Shown here in pieces: positions 22,304-22,979 of a DNA stretch of 22,979 bases; position 1 is the first letter of the stretch, and every line of letters starts with the position of its first letter. The translations under genes were made by a program, and so were the position numbers. This stretch comes from DASRFA01 sp035651755. Its GTDB lineage: Bacteria; Desulfobacterota; Binatia; UBA12015. The notes under the pieces were generated by a model. It was given only the letters and a program-made list of their open reading frames with translations. It searched no databases and was not told where the DNA came from. Location: the NCBI GenBank assembly GCA_035651755.1, contig DASRFA010000019.1:1-22979 (forward strand). Direction: 5' to 3'.

Positions 22304-22979
22304 GCGGGGAGTCCGGCCGCGACGATCAGGAAGCCGGGCCAGGTGTAATCCGGCTTCACGACGAGCAGGTCGGCGCAGACGAGGACCGCGAGGATCACGT
22401 AGGTCACCGGCAGCCACGCGGAGCGCGGTGCCACCCGCGAAGCGCCCGCGCCCGGCTGCCGCGACCCGGACGGCTGCGCGCGCCGGAGCCGCAGGAGCCC
22501 GATCACCGTGAGCGCGTAGAAGAGGAGCGCCGTCGCGATCACGTAGTCGAGGAGCTGCCCATAGCGGCCGGACAGCGCGAGCAGCGACGCCCACGCACCC
22601 TGCAGGACGAGCGCGCGCGCCGGGACGGAGTTGGCGTTCAGGCGGGCGAGCCCGCTCACGAAGAGCCCGTCGACCGCCATCGCGTGGTAGAGCCTCGGTC
22701 CCGTCAAGATGAGGCCGTTCACGCAGCCGAAGGTCGAGATCATGATGAGCACGGCCATGAGGGATGCGCCGGCCGGACCGAGGATCTGCTCGACGACCGC
22801 CGTCGCGACCCGGTCCTGCGAGGCGTGCGCGATGCCGCGCGCGAGGACGTCGGAGCCGGCGGGGTCGCCGGCGACCGGCAGGACCACCAGATAGGCGACG
22901 TTCGCGAGCACGTAGAGCCCGACGACGAGCACCGTCCCGAGGACGAGCGCGCGCGGCACGGCGCGCTCGGCATTCCGGA
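22282..22979 (-). CDS. APC-family amino acid permease, C-terminal part (cut by window edge)
   Basis: This is the C-terminal 232 residues of an amino acid/polyamine/organocation superfamily permease; the reading frame runs off the right end of the window. The first visible residues, NAERAVPRALVLG, correspond to the conserved loop N(P)ER-x-(I/V)PRA that precedes a mid-protein helix. Helices follow at VLGTVLVVGLYVLANVAYLV, ASLMAVLIMISTFGCVNG and LLDYVIATALLFYALTVIGLL, and two further helices end in PAYLVWRR. The FGCVNGLILTGPRLYHAMAVDGLF stretch is characteristic of the family. Substrate cannot be assigned from this fragment. The 22-base tail overlap with the amidotransferase gene means the two convergent transcripts are complementary at their ends. 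Confidence 0.9.
   Translation of the reverse strand, partial: RNAERAVPRALVLGTVLVVGLYVLANVAYLVVLPVAGDPAGSDVLARGIAHASQDRVATAVVEQILGPAGASLMAVLIMISTFGCVNGLILTGPRLYHAMAVDGLFVSGLARLNANSVPARALVLQGAWASLLALSGRYGQLLDYVIATALLFYALTVIGLLRLRRAQPSGSRQPGAGASRVAPRSAWLPVTYVILAVLVCADLLVVKPDYTWPGFLIVAAGLPAYLVWRR

Noticed and set aside
1..22979. CRISPR array, tRNA or rRNA genes, insertion-sequence ends
   Set aside because: I found no regularly spaced repeats, no cloverleaf-like tRNA sequence, no rRNA-like stretch and no transposase-like protein in any frame.

Overview
The window is about 23 kb of very GC-rich DNA (roughly 70% by eye), densely packed with short intergenic gaps. It holds 18 protein genes, two of them cut by the window edges. 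I see no tRNA, rRNA, CRISPR array, transposase or phage gene. Lipoprotein and Sec/Tat export signals, a wax-ester synthase/DGAT, a GMC oxidoreductase with a gluconate-dehydrogenase subunit-3-like partner, and an orphan hybrid histidine kinase suggest a chromosomal piece of a large-genome, high-GC Gram-negative bacterium. A Myxococcota- or Binatota-like (former 'Deltaproteobacteria') lineage is plausible, but that is inference from gene content only.

Layout, left to right. (1) 1-1042, minus: N-terminal part of an LTA-synthase-like phosphoglycerol transferase. Divergent from it are a WS/DGAT acyltransferase (1224-2690) and a DUF202 membrane protein (2783-3190). (2) 3210-5181, minus: a compact three-gene operon of two paralogous R2/ferritin-like di-iron proteins and a small four-cysteine zinc-ribbon protein, preceded by a TetR-style palindrome. 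(3) 5386-7351, minus: an MFS transporter and a SAM methyltransferase. (4) 7551-13215: a hydrolase-rich stretch with a type-B carboxylesterase, a small secreted protein, a lipoprotein GH5 enzyme resembling endoglycoceramidases, a Tat-exported phospholipase C/acid phosphatase-family protein and a small lipoprotein. (5) 13303-15486: a molybdopterin oxidoreductase, convergent with a secreted DUF3089 alpha/beta hydrolase (15525-16817). (6) 16987-19110: a membrane hybrid histidine kinase. (7) 19301-21419: a GMC oxidoreductase and its gluconate 2-dehydrogenase subunit-3-like partner. (8) 21497-22303: a GMP-synthase-like glutamine amidotransferase. (9) 22282-22979, minus: the C-terminal part of an APC-family amino acid permease.

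Themes. Several products act on lipids or esters (WS/DGAT, GH5 endoglycoceramidase-like enzyme, phospholipase C family, carboxylesterase, DUF3089). Most of the hydrolases carry export signals, so scavenging of environmental lipids and storage of acyl chains is a reasonable reading, though nothing shows joint regulation. A second theme is oxidative metal chemistry: tandem di-iron proteins, a molybdoenzyme, and a flavoprotein with a cysteine cluster that may carry Fe-S.

The best candidate for an undescribed system is the di-iron/di-iron/zinc-ribbon operon at 3210-5181 with its upstream palindrome. Other non-coding signals worth attention are a long imperfect inverted repeat with an embedded terminator (12608-12746), a multibranched structured intergenic element (19156-19255), a perfect hairpin abutting a start codon (21472-21496), an 18-bp palindrome next to a ribosome-binding site (9518-9535), and a sigma-54-like promoter placed almost on a start codon (1195-1210).
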